Part shown: in pieces, positions 43,502 through 52,375 of the stretch
Layout of the letters: the number at the start of each line of letters is the position of its first letter
Position numbering within the stretch: the first letter of the stretch is position 1
Source of the DNA: Vulcanimicrobiota bacterium
GTDB lineage: Bacteria; Vulcanimicrobiota; Vulcanimicrobiia; Vulcanimicrobiales; Vulcanimicrobiaceae
Direction of reading: 5' to 3'
NCBI GenBank assembly: GCA_003168375.1
Contig: PMSI01000007.1
Span: 219,061 to 283,060, forward strand
Length of the DNA: 64,000 nt
Translations under genes and position numbers: made by a program
The notes under the pieces: model-generated
The model's database searches: none
Told to the model about the DNA's origin: nothing
Seen by the model: the letters and a program-made list of their open reading frames with translations, nothing else

Positions 43502-45682
43502 GTGGCGAACATTGTGGTGATGCTGGCGCAGACCGAACTCCTAAACGACGTCCAGCGCGCGGCCGTCGAGCATACTGATGGGCCCGTGCTGATCTTCGCG
43601 GGCGCAGGGTCCGGCAAGACCCGAGTACTCACCCACCGGATCGCGTACCTCCTCGAAAAGAAGCAGGTCTTCCCCGACCGTATCCTCGCGGTGACGTTCA
43701 CCAACAAGGCGGCGGGAGAGATGAAGGCGCGGCTCGAGCGGATGGTCGGCCCCTCCGCGCGCGATCTCTGGGTCGGGACGTTCCACAGCATGTGCGTCCG
43801 GATGCTGCGCCGCGACGGCCGCAAGATCGGCATCTCGCCGAACTTCGCCATCATGGACGACGCCGACCAGCGCGCGATCGTCCGCGACGTCATCGCCGAC
43901 CTCGACTACGACGAGCGCCAGATCACCCCGGGCGCCGCGCTCGCCGAGATCTCGAAGGCGAAGAACAACCTTTGGTCGCCCGAGCAGTACGAGGAGAAGA
44001 ACCCCTCGTTCGCCGGCGAGCGCTATGCCAACGTCTACCGCGAGTACGACCGGCGCCTAGCCGAGTCGAACGGGCTCGACTTCGACGACCTGATCGCCAA
44101 CGCGATCAAGCTGCTCGACGAAGACGAAGACGCGCGCACCCGGTACCAGACCAAGTTCAAGTACGTGCTCGTCGACGAGTACCAGGACGTGAACTACGCG
44201 CAGTACCGCCTGGTCGCGACGCTGGCGAAGGAACACGGCAACATCACGGTCGTCGGCGACGACGATCAGTCGATCTACTCGTGGCGCGGCAGCGACTACC
44301 GCATGATCCTGCGCTTCGAGGAAGACTTCCCCGGCGCGACCGTCTTCAAGCTCGAAGAGAACTACCGCTCGACCCAGACGATCCTCGAGGCGGCCAACGA
44401 ACTGGTCGTCCACAACGCCGGCCGTGAACCGAAGAAGCTCTTCACCAAGCGGTCCGAAGGCGAGAAGCTGACGGCGTTCCAGGCCGAGTCCGAGCGCGCC
44501 GAAGTGCGCTACGTGATGGAGAAGGTCAAGGAGCACGTCCGCGAGGGCGCGGCCTACCGCGACTTCCTGGTCCTCTACCGTACGAACGCGCAGTCGCGCT
44601 ACTTCGAAGAAGGCTTCCTCGCCGAAGGCATCCCCTACCGGGTCGTCGGCGGCGTCGGCTTCTACGCGCGCGCCGAGGTCAAGGACATGCTGTCCTACCT
44701 CCGCTACATCGTCAATCCGTCGGACGCGGTCGCGTTCCGCCGCATCGTCAACGTGCCGCGCCGCTCGATCGGGCAGCAGACCCTGGCGTCGCTGCTCGAA
44801 GCCGCGAACCAGGCCGGCGTCTCGGTCGGGCAGGCCGTCTTCGATTCGAACCTGCTCAAGCGGGCCGTACCGAAGAAGCAGCGCGAGCTCGAGCGCTTCG
44901 CCGAGCTGATCAACGATCTGCGTGAGAAGGCGGCCTCGTTCAGCGTGAGCGAGCTGCTGATCGCGGTGATGGAGGAGTCGGGCTACCTGCGCGAACTGCA
45001 GGCCGACGAAACCCCCGACGGCCGCGCGCGGATCGAGAACCTGCAGGAGCTGGTCGGCGTCGCCCGCGAGTTCGAGCAGAATCCCGAGACCGGCTCGACG
45101 ATCGACGACTTCCTCTCGAACATCGCGCTGATCAGCGACATCGACACGCTCGATCCGGACTCGTCGTTCGTCACGCTGATGACGATGCACGCGGCGAAGG
45201 GGCTCGAGTTCCCGATCGTCTTCCTGACCGGTTTGGAAGAAGGCGTCTTCCCGCACACGCGGGCGCTGACCGACATGACCGAGCTCGAAGAGGAGCGGCG
45301 CCTTGCGTACGTCGGCGTGACGCGCGCGATGGACCGGCTCTACCTCAGCTTCGCCGCGCGGCGGACGCTGTTCGGCAACACGTTCTCGCACCCCAAGTCG
45401 CGCTTCATCGAGGAGATGCCGTCGGTCGAAGTGATCGGCGGGGTCGGCATCGGACCGCGTCCGGGCGGCGGCCGCTGGCGTGAGGTCTCGATCCACGAGA
45501 ACGCCGGCGCGGGCGTCGGTATGGACCTCAACCCCGGCGACAAGGTCCGTCATCCGAAGTGGGGCGAGGGAACCGTCGTCAACACGGTCGGCGCCGGCGG
45601 CGACGGCCTGCTGACGATCAACTTCCCGAACGTCGGCCAGAAGATGGTCATGCTCAAATACGCGCCGCTGGAGAAAGTCTAG
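43502..45682 (+). CDS. pcrA: ATP-dependent DNA helicase PcrA/UvrD
   Basis: 726-residue superfamily 1A 3'-5' DNA helicase for repair and removal of protein roadblocks. Motifs: Q motif LLNDVQRAAVEH, Walker A GAGSGKT, motif II VDEYQDVN, motif III GDDDQSIYSWRG, and VTLMTMHAAKGLEFP. The C-terminal GDKVRHPKWGEGTVVN is the Tudor-like tail of PcrA that contacts RNA polymerase. GTG at 43502; an ATG six codons on is also possible. Four bases before dapB, so perhaps one transcript. Confidence 0.95.
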   Translation: MANIVVMLAQTELLNDVQRAAVEHTDGPVLIFAGAGSGKTRVLTHRIAYLLEKKQVFPDRILAVTFTNKAAGEMKARLERMVGPSARDLWVGTFHSMCVRMLRRDGRKIGISPNFAIMDDADQRAIVRDVIADLDYDERQITPGAALAEISKAKNNLWSPEQYEEKNPSFAGERYANVYREYDRRLAESNGLDFDDLIANAIKLLDEDEDARTRYQTKFKYVLVDEYQDVNYAQYRLVATLAKEHGNITVVGDDDQSIYSWRGSDYRMILRFEEDFPGATVFKLEENYRSTQTILEAANELVVHNAGREPKKLFTKRSEGEKLTAFQAESERAEVRYVMEKVKEHVREGAAYRDFLVLYRTNAQSRYFEEGFLAEGIPYRVVGGVGFYARAEVKDMLSYLRYIVNPSDAVAFRRIVNVPRRSIGQQTLASLLEAANQAGVSVGQAVFDSNLLKRAVPKKQRELERFAELINDLREKAASFSVSELLIAVMEESGYLRELQADETPDGRARIENLQELVGVAREFEQNPETGSTIDDFLSNIALISDIDTLDPDSSFVTLMTMHAAKGLEFPIVFLTGLEEGVFPHTRALTDMTELEEERRLAYVGVTRAMDRLYLSFAARRTLFGNTFSHPKSRFIEEMPSVEVIGGVGIGPRPGGGRWREVSIHENAGAGVGMDLNPGDKVRHPKWGEGTVVNTVGAGGDGLLTINFPNVGQKMVMLKYAPLEKV

Positions 45683-45686
45683 CGCC

Positions 45687-46433
45687 GTGACACCGTTGCG
45701 CGTCGGTGTCGCCGGCGCGCTCGGGAGACTCGGGCGCGTGGCGTGCGCCGCGATCGATGCGGAGGATGACCTGCGTCTCGCAGCGGCGTTCGCCCGCCGC
45801 AGCGGCGAGCGGATCGGCGCGGTCGAGACCGACGACGACCTCGATGCGTTCCTGGCGCGCGGGCTCGACGTCGTCGTCGATTGCACCGTCTATCCCGTGA
45901 CGGTCGACGTCGTGCGCGCCGCGATCGACGCCGGCGTGCCGGCGGTGATCGGCGCGACCGGCTGGACCGACGAGGATCTGCTCGTCCTCTCCGACCGCTG
46001 CGACGAGGCAGGCGTCCCGGCGATGTTCGTGCCGAACTTCTCATTCGGCGCGGTGCTGATGATGCGCTTCGCGGCGCAGGCGGCACGCGTGCTCCCGCGC
46101 GCCGAGATCGTCGAGCTCCATCACGACGCGAAACGCGACGCGCCGAGCGGGACGGCGAAGCTCACCGCGCGCCGCATCCACGAAGCCGGCGCGCCGCTTC
46201 CGCCGATCCACTCCGTGCGGCTGCCCGGTTTGGTCGCGCACCAGGAGACGATCTTCGGCGGCACCGGCGAGACGCTCACGATCCGTCACGACTCGCTCTC
46301 GCGCGAGTCGTTCGGCCCCGGGATCCTCGCGGCGGTGCGGGCGGTCCGATCGCAGCGCGGCCTCGTCGTCGGCCTCGACGGCATCGTCGACGCGATGGTC
46401 GCCCTTCGACAAGCTCAGGACAGGCTGTCGTGA
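45687..46433 (+). CDS. dapB: 4-hydroxy-tetrahydrodipicolinate reductase
   Basis: 248 residues; reduces the DapA product to tetrahydrodipicolinate in the lysine/diaminopimelate pathway. NAD(P)-binding loop VGVAGALGRLGR, IGATGWTDED, and the active-site VELHHDAKRDAPSGTAK with the catalytic His and Lys. GTG start. The last ten residues (ALRQAQDRLS) are encoded by an interspersed repeat; without it the protein would end in GIVDAMVAL like other DapB proteins. Stop overlaps the GTG of asd. Confidence 0.93.
   Translation: MTPLRVGVAGALGRLGRVACAAIDAEDDLRLAAAFARRSGERIGAVETDDDLDAFLARGLDVVVDCTVYPVTVDVVRAAIDAGVPAVIGATGWTDEDLLVLSDRCDEAGVPAMFVPNFSFGAVLMMRFAAQAARVLPRAEIVELHHDAKRDAPSGTAKLTARRIHEAGAPLPPIHSVRLPGLVAHQETIFGGTGETLTIRHDSLSRESFGPGILAAVRAVRSQRGLVVGLDGIVDAMVALRQAQDRLS
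46402..46429 (+). repeat. Interspersed repeat copy 1 (end of dapB)
   Basis: CCCTTCGACAAGCTCAGG at 46402-46419 followed by ACAGGCTGTC. It supplies the dapB tail up to the GTGA overlap with asd. The same core occurs three more times within 4.2 kb. Confidence 0.85.
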
Positions 46434-47461
46434 AGGTCGCGGTGATCGGCGCGACCGGCGTGGTCGGCGGGATGATCGTGCGCGTGCTCGAGGAGCGGAA
46501 CGTCGCGATCGACACGCTGCTGGCGTACGCCTCGCGCGAGCGCGCCGAGGGGCTCTCGTTCCGCGGTGCCGACCTCGCGGTGCACGCCGCGACGCGCGAG
46601 CGGCTGCTCGCCGACCGGCCCGACGTCGCGTTCTTCGCCTCGAGCGACGACGCCAGCGCCGAACTCGCGGGCGCGCTGGTCGACGCCGGGACGATCGTGA
46701 TCGACAACTCGGCGACGTTCCGCATGGCGGAGGGCGTCCCGCTCGTCGTCCCCGAGGTAAATCCGCATGCGATGCACGTCGACGATCGCATCTTCCCGGT
46801 CGCGAACTGCACGGCGATCGTGCTGACCGTCGCGCTGGCGCCGATCGAACGCGCCTTCGGGCTGCGCAGCGTTCGCGTCGCTACCTACCAGGCCGTGAGC
46901 GGTGCTGGGCGTGCCGGGCTCGACGCCCTCGTCCGTGAGGAGCGCGGCGAGTCGCCGGACGGCACGTTCGCAGCGCCGATCTTCCGCAACGTCGTGCCGC
47001 AAGTCGGCGGCTACGACGGCGACGGCGACACGGGCGAAGAGAAGAAGGTCGTCGCCGAAACGCGCAAGATGCTCGGACGCCCCGATCTCGTCATGGCGGC
47101 GACGACGGTGCGCGTTCCGGTGATGCGTGCGCACAGCGAAGCGGTCTTCTTCGAGACCGAGCTGCCGTCGAGCGTCGAAGCGATTCGCGAGGCGCTGCGC
47201 AGCGCCCCGGGCGTCGTGCTGCACGACCGTGGGATCGTCACACCGCGCGACGTGGAGGACACCGACCTCGTCCACGTCGCACGCGTCCGCTCCGAAGCCG
47301 ACGATCGCACCGACACCCACTTCCAGATGTGGGTCGTCGGCGATCAGCTCCGCAAGGGCGCCGCCACCAACGCCGTCCAGATCCTCGAGCTCCTCATCGC
47401 CCGCGGCAGGTTCCCCGCGGATTCTGTCACCCTGAGCTTGTCGAAGGGCGAACGATCGTGA
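46430..47461 (+). CDS. asd: Aspartate-semialdehyde dehydrogenase
   Basis: 343 residues; makes aspartate semialdehyde from aspartyl phosphate with NADPH. VAVIGATGVVGGMIVR is the dinucleotide loop, DNSATFRM and the catalytic Cys in PVANCTAIVL, VSGAGRAG, and the C-terminal HFQMWVVGDQLRKGAATNA with substrate contacts. GTG start overlaps the dapB stop. The final residues SVTLSLSKGERS come from a second copy of the interspersed repeat. GTGA overlap with lysC. Confidence 0.94.
   Translation: MKVAVIGATGVVGGMIVRVLEERNVAIDTLLAYASRERAEGLSFRGADLAVHAATRERLLADRPDVAFFASSDDASAELAGALVDAGTIVIDNSATFRMAEGVPLVVPEVNPHAMHVDDRIFPVANCTAIVLTVALAPIERAFGLRSVRVATYQAVSGAGRAGLDALVREERGESPDGTFAAPIFRNVVPQVGGYDGDGDTGEEKKVVAETRKMLGRPDLVMAATTVRVPVMRAHSEAVFFETELPSSVEAIREALRSAPGVVLHDRGIVTPRDVEDTDLVHVARVRSEADDRTDTHFQMWVVGDQLRKGAATNAVQILELLIARGRFPADSVTLSLSKGERS
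47426..47449 (-). repeat. Interspersed repeat copy 2 (end of asd), opposite orientation
   Basis: CCTGAGCTTGTCGAAGGGC is the reverse complement of copy 1's core, preceded by GTCAC. It encodes TLSLSKG in the asd tail just before the asd-lysC overlap. Confidence 0.85.
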
Positions 47462-48672
47462 ACGTCGTCGTGCTGAAGTTCGGCGGTTCGTCCTTGGCGA
47501 CGCACGAGCTGCGCGAGATCGCGGCGTCGCGGGTGCTCGATGCGGTGCGGCGCGGCGACTCGCCGGTCGTCGTGTGCTCGGCGATGGGGCGGGCGCCGGA
47601 TCCGTATGCGACCGACTCGCTCGCAGATCTGCTCGGCCCGGCGCGGAGCGGAGCGAACCGCGACCTGCTGCTGGCGTGCGGAGAGGTAATCGCGTGCGCG
47701 GTCTTCGCCGAGCTGCTCTGCGCGCTCGGGATCCCGGCGCAGGCGATGAGCGGAATGCAGGCCGGGATCACGACCGACGACGAGTACGGCGACGCCGAGA
47801 TCGTCGAGGTCGATCCGCAGCCGATCCGCGCGGTGCTGGCGAGCGGCGCCGTGCCTGTGGTGACCGGCTTCCAGGGCGGAACGCGCGACGGCTCGACGAC
47901 GACGCTCGGGCGCGGCGGCAGCGATTTGACCGCGGTCGCGCTCGGCGATGCGCTGGGGGCGCACTCGGTCGAGATCTTCACCGACGTCTCCGGCGTGATG
48001 ACCGCCGATCCGCGCCGCGTCGCCGGCGCGCATCCGCTCGACCGCGCGACCCAGGCCGAGCTGGTCGAGCTGGCCGGAAACGGTGCCAAGGTTATGCATC
48101 ACAAGGCCGCGGAGCTCGCGCACGCGACGCGCACGCCGTACATGGTCAAAGGCCTGCGCAGCGGCGTCGGCACCACGATCGACGACAACGCGCCGGTCGA
48201 CGCGGACCGTCCGGTCACCGGGCTGACGGTCCTGCGCGACGTGACGTTCTGCCGCATCATCCAGGGGCTCACCGACGATCTCGACCGCGCCGACGTCGAC
48301 CGCGACGTGCTCGAGCGCGTCGCCGAGCGCGGGATCTCGATCGACATGGTGAACGTCAACGACGCGGGCGTGTTCTTCATCGTCGACGACGAGCACGCCG
48401 ACGCCGTGCGGCCGGCGCTGGCCGACCTCAACCTGGCGCTGCGGATGCGTCCCCACTGCGCGAAGATCTCGGTCGTCGGTGCAGGGATGCGCGGCACCCC
48501 CGGCGTCATCTATCGCGTGGTGAAGGCCGTGACCGACGCCGACGTGGAGATCATCCACTCGACCGACTCCAACATCACGATCTCGATTCTCGTCCCCGCC
48601 GATCAGTCGCTCACCGCCGAGCAGGCGCTGCACGACACGTTCGGGCTCGGGCGCGGAGCGATCGCGCGATGA
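47458..48672 (+). CDS. lysC: Aspartate kinase
   Basis: 404 residues; phosphorylates aspartate, the committed step to lysine, methionine and threonine. KFGGSSLATH at residues 7-16 is the kinase signature, GRGGSDLTAVALGDAL the nucleotide region, and EIFTDVSGVMTADPR follows. Two ACT domains at the C-terminus (about residues 255-404) predict allosteric feedback. GTG start overlaps the asd stop; ATGA overlap with dapA. Confidence 0.93.
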   Translation: MNVVVLKFGGSSLATHELREIAASRVLDAVRRGDSPVVVCSAMGRAPDPYATDSLADLLGPARSGANRDLLLACGEVIACAVFAELLCALGIPAQAMSGMQAGITTDDEYGDAEIVEVDPQPIRAVLASGAVPVVTGFQGGTRDGSTTTLGRGGSDLTAVALGDALGAHSVEIFTDVSGVMTADPRRVAGAHPLDRATQAELVELAGNGAKVMHHKAAELAHATRTPYMVKGLRSGVGTTIDDNAPVDADRPVTGLTVLRDVTFCRIIQGLTDDLDRADVDRDVLERVAERGISIDMVNVNDAGVFFIVDDEHADAVRPALADLNLALRMRPHCAKISVVGAGMRGTPGVIYRVVKAVTDADVEIIHSTDSNITISILVPADQSLTAEQALHDTFGLGRGAIAR

Positions 48673-49553
48673 AGCAGCTCGGGCGGATTCTCACCGCGAT
48701 GATCACGCCGTTCGACGCGAGCGGCGCGGTCGACGTCGCGGAGGCCGTACGGGTCGCCCAGTTTCTCGTCGAGCGCGGCAACGACGGCGTCGTCGTCGCC
48801 GGGTCGACCGGCGAAGGCAACGCGCTCGAAACCGGCGAGAAGCTCGCGATGTTCGGCGCGATCAAGAAGGCGCTGGGGTCGAGCGGAACCGTCATCGCGG
48901 GGACCGGCGGAAACAACACGCGCCAATCGATCGAGCTGACGAAAGCGGCCGAGCAACTCGGTGTCGACGCGGTGCTGCTGACCGTTCCGGCGTACGTCAA
49001 GCCGACGCAGGACGGCATGCTGGCGCACTTCGGCGCGATCCTCGAGGCGACCGCACTACCCGCCGTGATCTACAACATCCCCGGACGCACGGCGGCGAAC
49101 ATGCTGCCGGCGACCTTCACCGAGCTCTCGCGCCGGCATGCGAACGTGGCGGGGATCAAGGAGTCGACCGGCGACGTCAACCAGTTCACCGCGATCCTGC
49201 GCGAGCGCGCGCGCCCCGACGTGACGTTCTGGTCCGGCGACGACTACATCTTCCTGCCTTCGCTCGCCATCGGCGGGTACGGACTGATCTCGGTCGCGGG
49301 GCATCTGTGCGGGCGCGAGCTGCGCGCGATGGCCGACGCGTTCGACGCCGGCGACGTCGCCACGGCCGCGCGCATCCATCAGGATCTCACGCCGCTCATC
49401 GCCGCGCTGTTCACGATCACCAACCCGATCCCGGTGAAATGGGCACTGGGAACCTACGGCTTCGCCGTCGGCCCGTGCCGTTCGCCGCTCAGCGCGATGC
49501 CGGACACGCTCAAAGCGACGCTCGAGCCGCTGATCGCGCCGTACCGGCCGTAG
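48669..49553 (+). CDS. dapA: 4-hydroxy-tetrahydrodipicolinate synthase
   Basis: 294-residue TIM-barrel aldolase condensing pyruvate with aspartate semialdehyde. AGSTGEGNALETGEK near residue 45, YNIPGRTAANM with the catalytic Tyr, and GIKESTGDVNQ with the Schiff-base Lys. The ATG overlaps the lysC stop. Last gene of the pcrA-dapB-asd-lysC-dapA run. Confidence 0.94.
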   Translation: MKQLGRILTAMITPFDASGAVDVAEAVRVAQFLVERGNDGVVVAGSTGEGNALETGEKLAMFGAIKKALGSSGTVIAGTGGNNTRQSIELTKAAEQLGVDAVLLTVPAYVKPTQDGMLAHFGAILEATALPAVIYNIPGRTAANMLPATFTELSRRHANVAGIKESTGDVNQFTAILRERARPDVTFWSGDDYIFLPSLAIGGYGLISVAGHLCGRELRAMADAFDAGDVATAARIHQDLTPLIAALFTITNPIPVKWALGTYGFAVGPCRSPLSAMPDTLKATLEPLIAPYRP

Positions 49554-49564
49554 CCGCGCTGGAA

Positions 49565-49585
49565 CCTCGACAAACTCAGGGTGAG
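49565..49585 (+). repeat. Interspersed repeat copy 3 (after dapA)
   Basis: CCTCGACAAACTCAGGGTGA, a diverged copy of the dapB/asd repeat, 12 bases after the dapA stop. Confidence 0.7.
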
Positions 49586-49697
49586 CGGCTCGACGTTGTC
49601 AACTAAGGACGCAGCGTATTGAACCGCCGAACCGGGACGACGAAACCCTTGCGAGTCCTCCAGAGCCGACCAGCGGCACCAGAAGGTAGGGTGAGCG

Positions 49698-50288
49698 ATG
49701 CAACGAGGAGCGCCGCGTTACGGCAAGGACAGCATCGGAGTCTTCGGCTACGGGTCGTTGTTGACAGACCCGGGCAAGGACATCGGAGACCACGAGATAG
49801 CCAGGATAACGCAACTGAGCCCGTGGCGGATCGAGTATGCCCGTTGCAGCCGCGGCCGATCCGGCGCTCCGACCTTGGTGATTCACGATAAGGGCCAGCC
49901 GGTCGCGGGAGCTATCCTCGTTCTAGACCTAAGGTCGGATCCCAAAGGCGAGAAGCTATTGCTCGTTCGCGAATGGGTGCGAAAGCGCGAATGCGAGCCG
50001 CCACTTGAGCGTATAAAAGTCATGGCGCTCGCAGGATTGAGCAACGTCGTCTACGTCGATCTCTCCTCCAACATTCCGGACGACAAGCTCAACGCGGACT
50101 ACCTCGCAGGCCTCGCCATCAAGAGCGTCGTTCCGGAACCAGAGCGCAACGGAATTAGATACCTGGCCGATAACATTGCCCGAAACATCGATACGCCGCT
50201 AACGGACGCGTACCGTGCCGCGATCCTGAGACTGACTGGTGCCAAAGATCTCGCGGAGGCGGAGCAGAAAGCCAAGACGCGCGGTTGA
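49698..50288 (+). CDS. Gamma-glutamylcyclotransferase-fold protein
   Basis: 196 residues. IGVFGYGSLLTDPGKDIG at residues 13-30 is the YGSL signature of GGCT/ChaC/AIG2-like folds. The conserved catalytic Glu is not obvious. The rest has Ala/Leu-rich helices and a Lys-rich tail (EAEQKAKTRG). Base composition is noticeably less GC-rich than the neighbouring dap and glycosyltransferase genes, and copies of the interspersed repeat flank it, suggesting transfer. Activity uncertain. Confidence 0.6.
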   Translation: MQRGAPRYGKDSIGVFGYGSLLTDPGKDIGDHEIARITQLSPWRIEYARCSRGRSGAPTLVIHDKGQPVAGAILVLDLRSDPKGEKLLLVREWVRKRECEPPLERIKVMALAGLSNVVYVDLSSNIPDDKLNADYLAGLAIKSVVPEPERNGIRYLADNIARNIDTPLTDAYRAAILRLTGAKDLAEAEQKAKTRG

Positions 50289-50378
50289 CCGAGAGCGAGG
50301 GTGCTTACCGCGGCGAAGCGATTCAGTCCAGGCACCCGCGCGACCGTCGCCGGGTCCAGCACTTAGAACGGGAACACC

Positions 50379-50525
50379 ATGATCGAAGCGGAAATGAGAC
50401 GTATGGAGCAAGAGGAGCAACCGGACCTCGGGCAGCCGAACGGCAGCCGAGAGGCATCGACGCCGAAACCAGGCGCCTTCGTATTTGTGGCGCCGGTCCC
50501 GGCTGTTCCGGAGACGCGAAACTGA
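50379..50525 (+). CDS. Possible small acidic protein, 48 residues
   Basis: MIEAEMRRMEQEEQPDLGQP followed by a Pro/Val-rich tail (GAFVFVAPVPAVPETRN). GGGAAC lies five bases before the ATG. Acidic N-terminus and lower GC than the flanks. Ends against interspersed repeat copy 4. No family recognised; weak call. Confidence 0.3.
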   Translation: MIEAEMRRMEQEEQPDLGQPNGSREASTPKPGAFVFVAPVPAVPETRN

Positions 50526-50549
50526 GCCTTTCGACAAGCTCACGGTGAC
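50526..50549 (+). repeat. Interspersed repeat copy 4
   Basis: CCTTTCGACAAGCTCACGGT, same orientation as copies 1 and 3. With copy 3 it brackets a 0.94 kb less GC-rich segment. Confidence 0.75.
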
Positions 50550-50584
50550 GACGCATTTCGCGACGCGATAACGATACGTTCACC

Positions 50585-51331
50585 GTGCTCGGCTGTCGCG
50601 TCGGTGCGGTCGGGCGCGACGAAGCGGTCGAGCAGATCGCGGCGCTTGCGAATGCGGGCGGTGCGGCGCTGGTCGTGACGCTCGGCGTCGAGATGGTGAT
50701 GGCGGCGCAGCACGACGAAGAGTTTCGGCGTATCGTGAACAGCGCCGCACTCGTCACCTGCGACACGGTCGGGCTGATGCTCGCCTCGCGCCTGCGCGGC
50801 GGGCCGCTGCGCGAGCGGGTGACCGGCGTCGAGCTCGTCGATGCGCTGGCTGCTCGCTCCGCGGCGCGCGGTGACGTGCGCTTGTACCTGCTGGGCGGCC
50901 GCGGCGACACCGCGCTGCGTGCGGCGGAGGTAGTACGCGGCAGCTATCCCGGCGTCGCGATCGCCGGCGCGCGCGACGGCTACTTCGGCCCGGACGAGAG
51001 CGACGCGGTCGCGGCGGCGATCCGCGCGAGCGGCGCCAACGTGCTGCTCGCCGGCTTGGGTTCGCCGAAGCAGGAACGGTGGCTCGCGGAGTATCTCGGC
51101 GCGAGCGGCTGCGGGGTCGGCATTGGGATCGGGGGTTCGCTCGAGATCTACGCCGGCAACGTCGCGCGCGCACCAGCGGCGTTCCGGCGTACGGGGCTCG
51201 AGTGGGCGTACCGCCTCGCGAAGGAACCGCGCCGGTGGCGCCGTCAGCTCGCGCTGCCGCGCTTCGCGCTGGCCGTGCTCGGCGAGACCTTGCGTGGCCG
51301 CAAAGCGGAGAAGACATCGAGCAATCCATGA
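50585..51331 (+). CDS. WecG/TagA/CpsF (GT26) glycosyltransferase
   Basis: 248 residues of the GT26 family, which transfer N-acetylmannosamine-type sugars onto lipid-linked acceptors. LVVTLGVEMVMAAQHDEEFR and SAALVTCDTVGLMLASR hold the conserved Asp, RLYLLGGRGDTALRAAE, ARDGYFGPDES and LLAGLGSPKQERWLAE. Peripheral inner membrane. GTG start. The stop overlaps the start of the nucleotidyltransferase gene, so the two serve one surface glycan pathway. Confidence 0.88.
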   Translation: MLGCRVGAVGRDEAVEQIAALANAGGAALVVTLGVEMVMAAQHDEEFRRIVNSAALVTCDTVGLMLASRLRGGPLRERVTGVELVDALAARSAARGDVRLYLLGGRGDTALRAAEVVRGSYPGVAIAGARDGYFGPDESDAVAAAIRASGANVLLAGLGSPKQERWLAEYLGASGCGVGIGIGGSLEIYAGNVARAPAAFRRTGLEWAYRLAKEPRRWRRQLALPRFALAVLGETLRGRKAEKTSSNP

Positions 51332-52344
51332 AAGCGATGATTTTGGCCGGCGGCATGAGCACGCGGCTCTACCCGTTGACGAAACAAGTGCCGAAGCCGA
51401 TCGTTCCCGTTGCGGGCGAGGCGATCAGCGGCCACGTGATGCGCTGGCTGACGTCGTTCGGCTACGACGAGGTCGCGATCAACGTCTTCTATCTCGCCGA
51501 GCTCGTCGAGCGGACGTTCGGCGACGGCAGCCGCTTCGGCGTCAAGCTGCACTACCTGCACGAACGCGAGCTCACCGGCAGCGCGGGCGCGCTCAAGCAG
51601 ATGGAAGGCTGGTTCGATTCGACGTTCGTCGTCGTCGGCTGCGACGATCTCACCGACGCCGATCTCGGCTCGCTGGTCCGGTTCCACAAGGCGCGCGGCG
51701 CGCTGGCGACGATCGGGCTCGTCGAAGCGGAAGAGGTCGATCAGTACGGCGTCGTCATCCTGGACGACGACGGCCGGATCACCGGCTTTCAGGAGAAGCC
51801 CGCGAAGGGCACCGAGCGATCGAAGCTCGCCAACACCGGGATCTACGTGTTCGAGCCGGCGATCTTCGAGCGCATCCCTGCCGGCACGTTCTACGACTTC
51901 GGCAAGCAGGTTTTCCCGGAGCTGCTTCGCGACGGGCTCCCGTTCTACGCGGTGAAGCTCGAAGGCGCCTATTGGCGCGACATCGGGACGCCCGACGAGT
52001 ACCGGCGCGCGACCGACGACGTGCTGTGCGGGCGCGTCGAGATCCGCGGAGCGCGCGCGACCGGCGTCCCGAAAAGCGCATCGGTGGCGAGCGACGCCCG
52101 GATCGAAGGGCCGGTGCGCGTCGGTGAGGGCGCGCAGATCGCGAGCGCTGCGCGCATCGTCGGACCGAGCGTGATCGGCGACGGCGTCCGCGTCGGAGAG
52201 GGAGCGACGGTCGAGCGTACGATCGTGTGGAACGGTTCGATGATCGGCGCGCGCGCCACCCTGCGGGACACGATCGTCGGCGAGCATTACGCGGTCGCCG
52301 ACGGCGCAATCCTCGACGGCGAAATCGTCGCGAACGAACCCTAG
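51328..52344 (+). CDS. Sugar-1-phosphate nucleotidyltransferase, second copy
   Basis: 338 residues. MKAMILAGGMSTRLYPLT, QVPKPIVPVAG, LTGSAGALKQM, FVVVGCDDLTDADLG (metal Asp) and GFQEKPAKG form the transferase domain; a hexapeptide-repeat left-handed helix fills the C-terminal third. Related in plan to the copy at 37961 but diverged. ATGA overlap with GT26. Confidence 0.85.
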   Translation: MKAMILAGGMSTRLYPLTKQVPKPIVPVAGEAISGHVMRWLTSFGYDEVAINVFYLAELVERTFGDGSRFGVKLHYLHERELTGSAGALKQMEGWFDSTFVVVGCDDLTDADLGSLVRFHKARGALATIGLVEAEEVDQYGVVILDDDGRITGFQEKPAKGTERSKLANTGIYVFEPAIFERIPAGTFYDFGKQVFPELLRDGLPFYAVKLEGAYWRDIGTPDEYRRATDDVLCGRVEIRGARATGVPKSASVASDARIEGPVRVGEGAQIASAARIVGPSVIGDGVRVGEGATVERTIVWNGSMIGARATLRDTIVGEHYAVADGAILDGEIVANEP

Positions 52345-52375
52345 CCGACCGGCACGGCCGTCGTGATGGACCGAT

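Noticed and set aside
50285..50548. An 87-codon frame after the GGCT-fold gene
   Set aside because: Arg/His-rich composition; the overlapping 48-codon frame with its own ATG is more protein-like.
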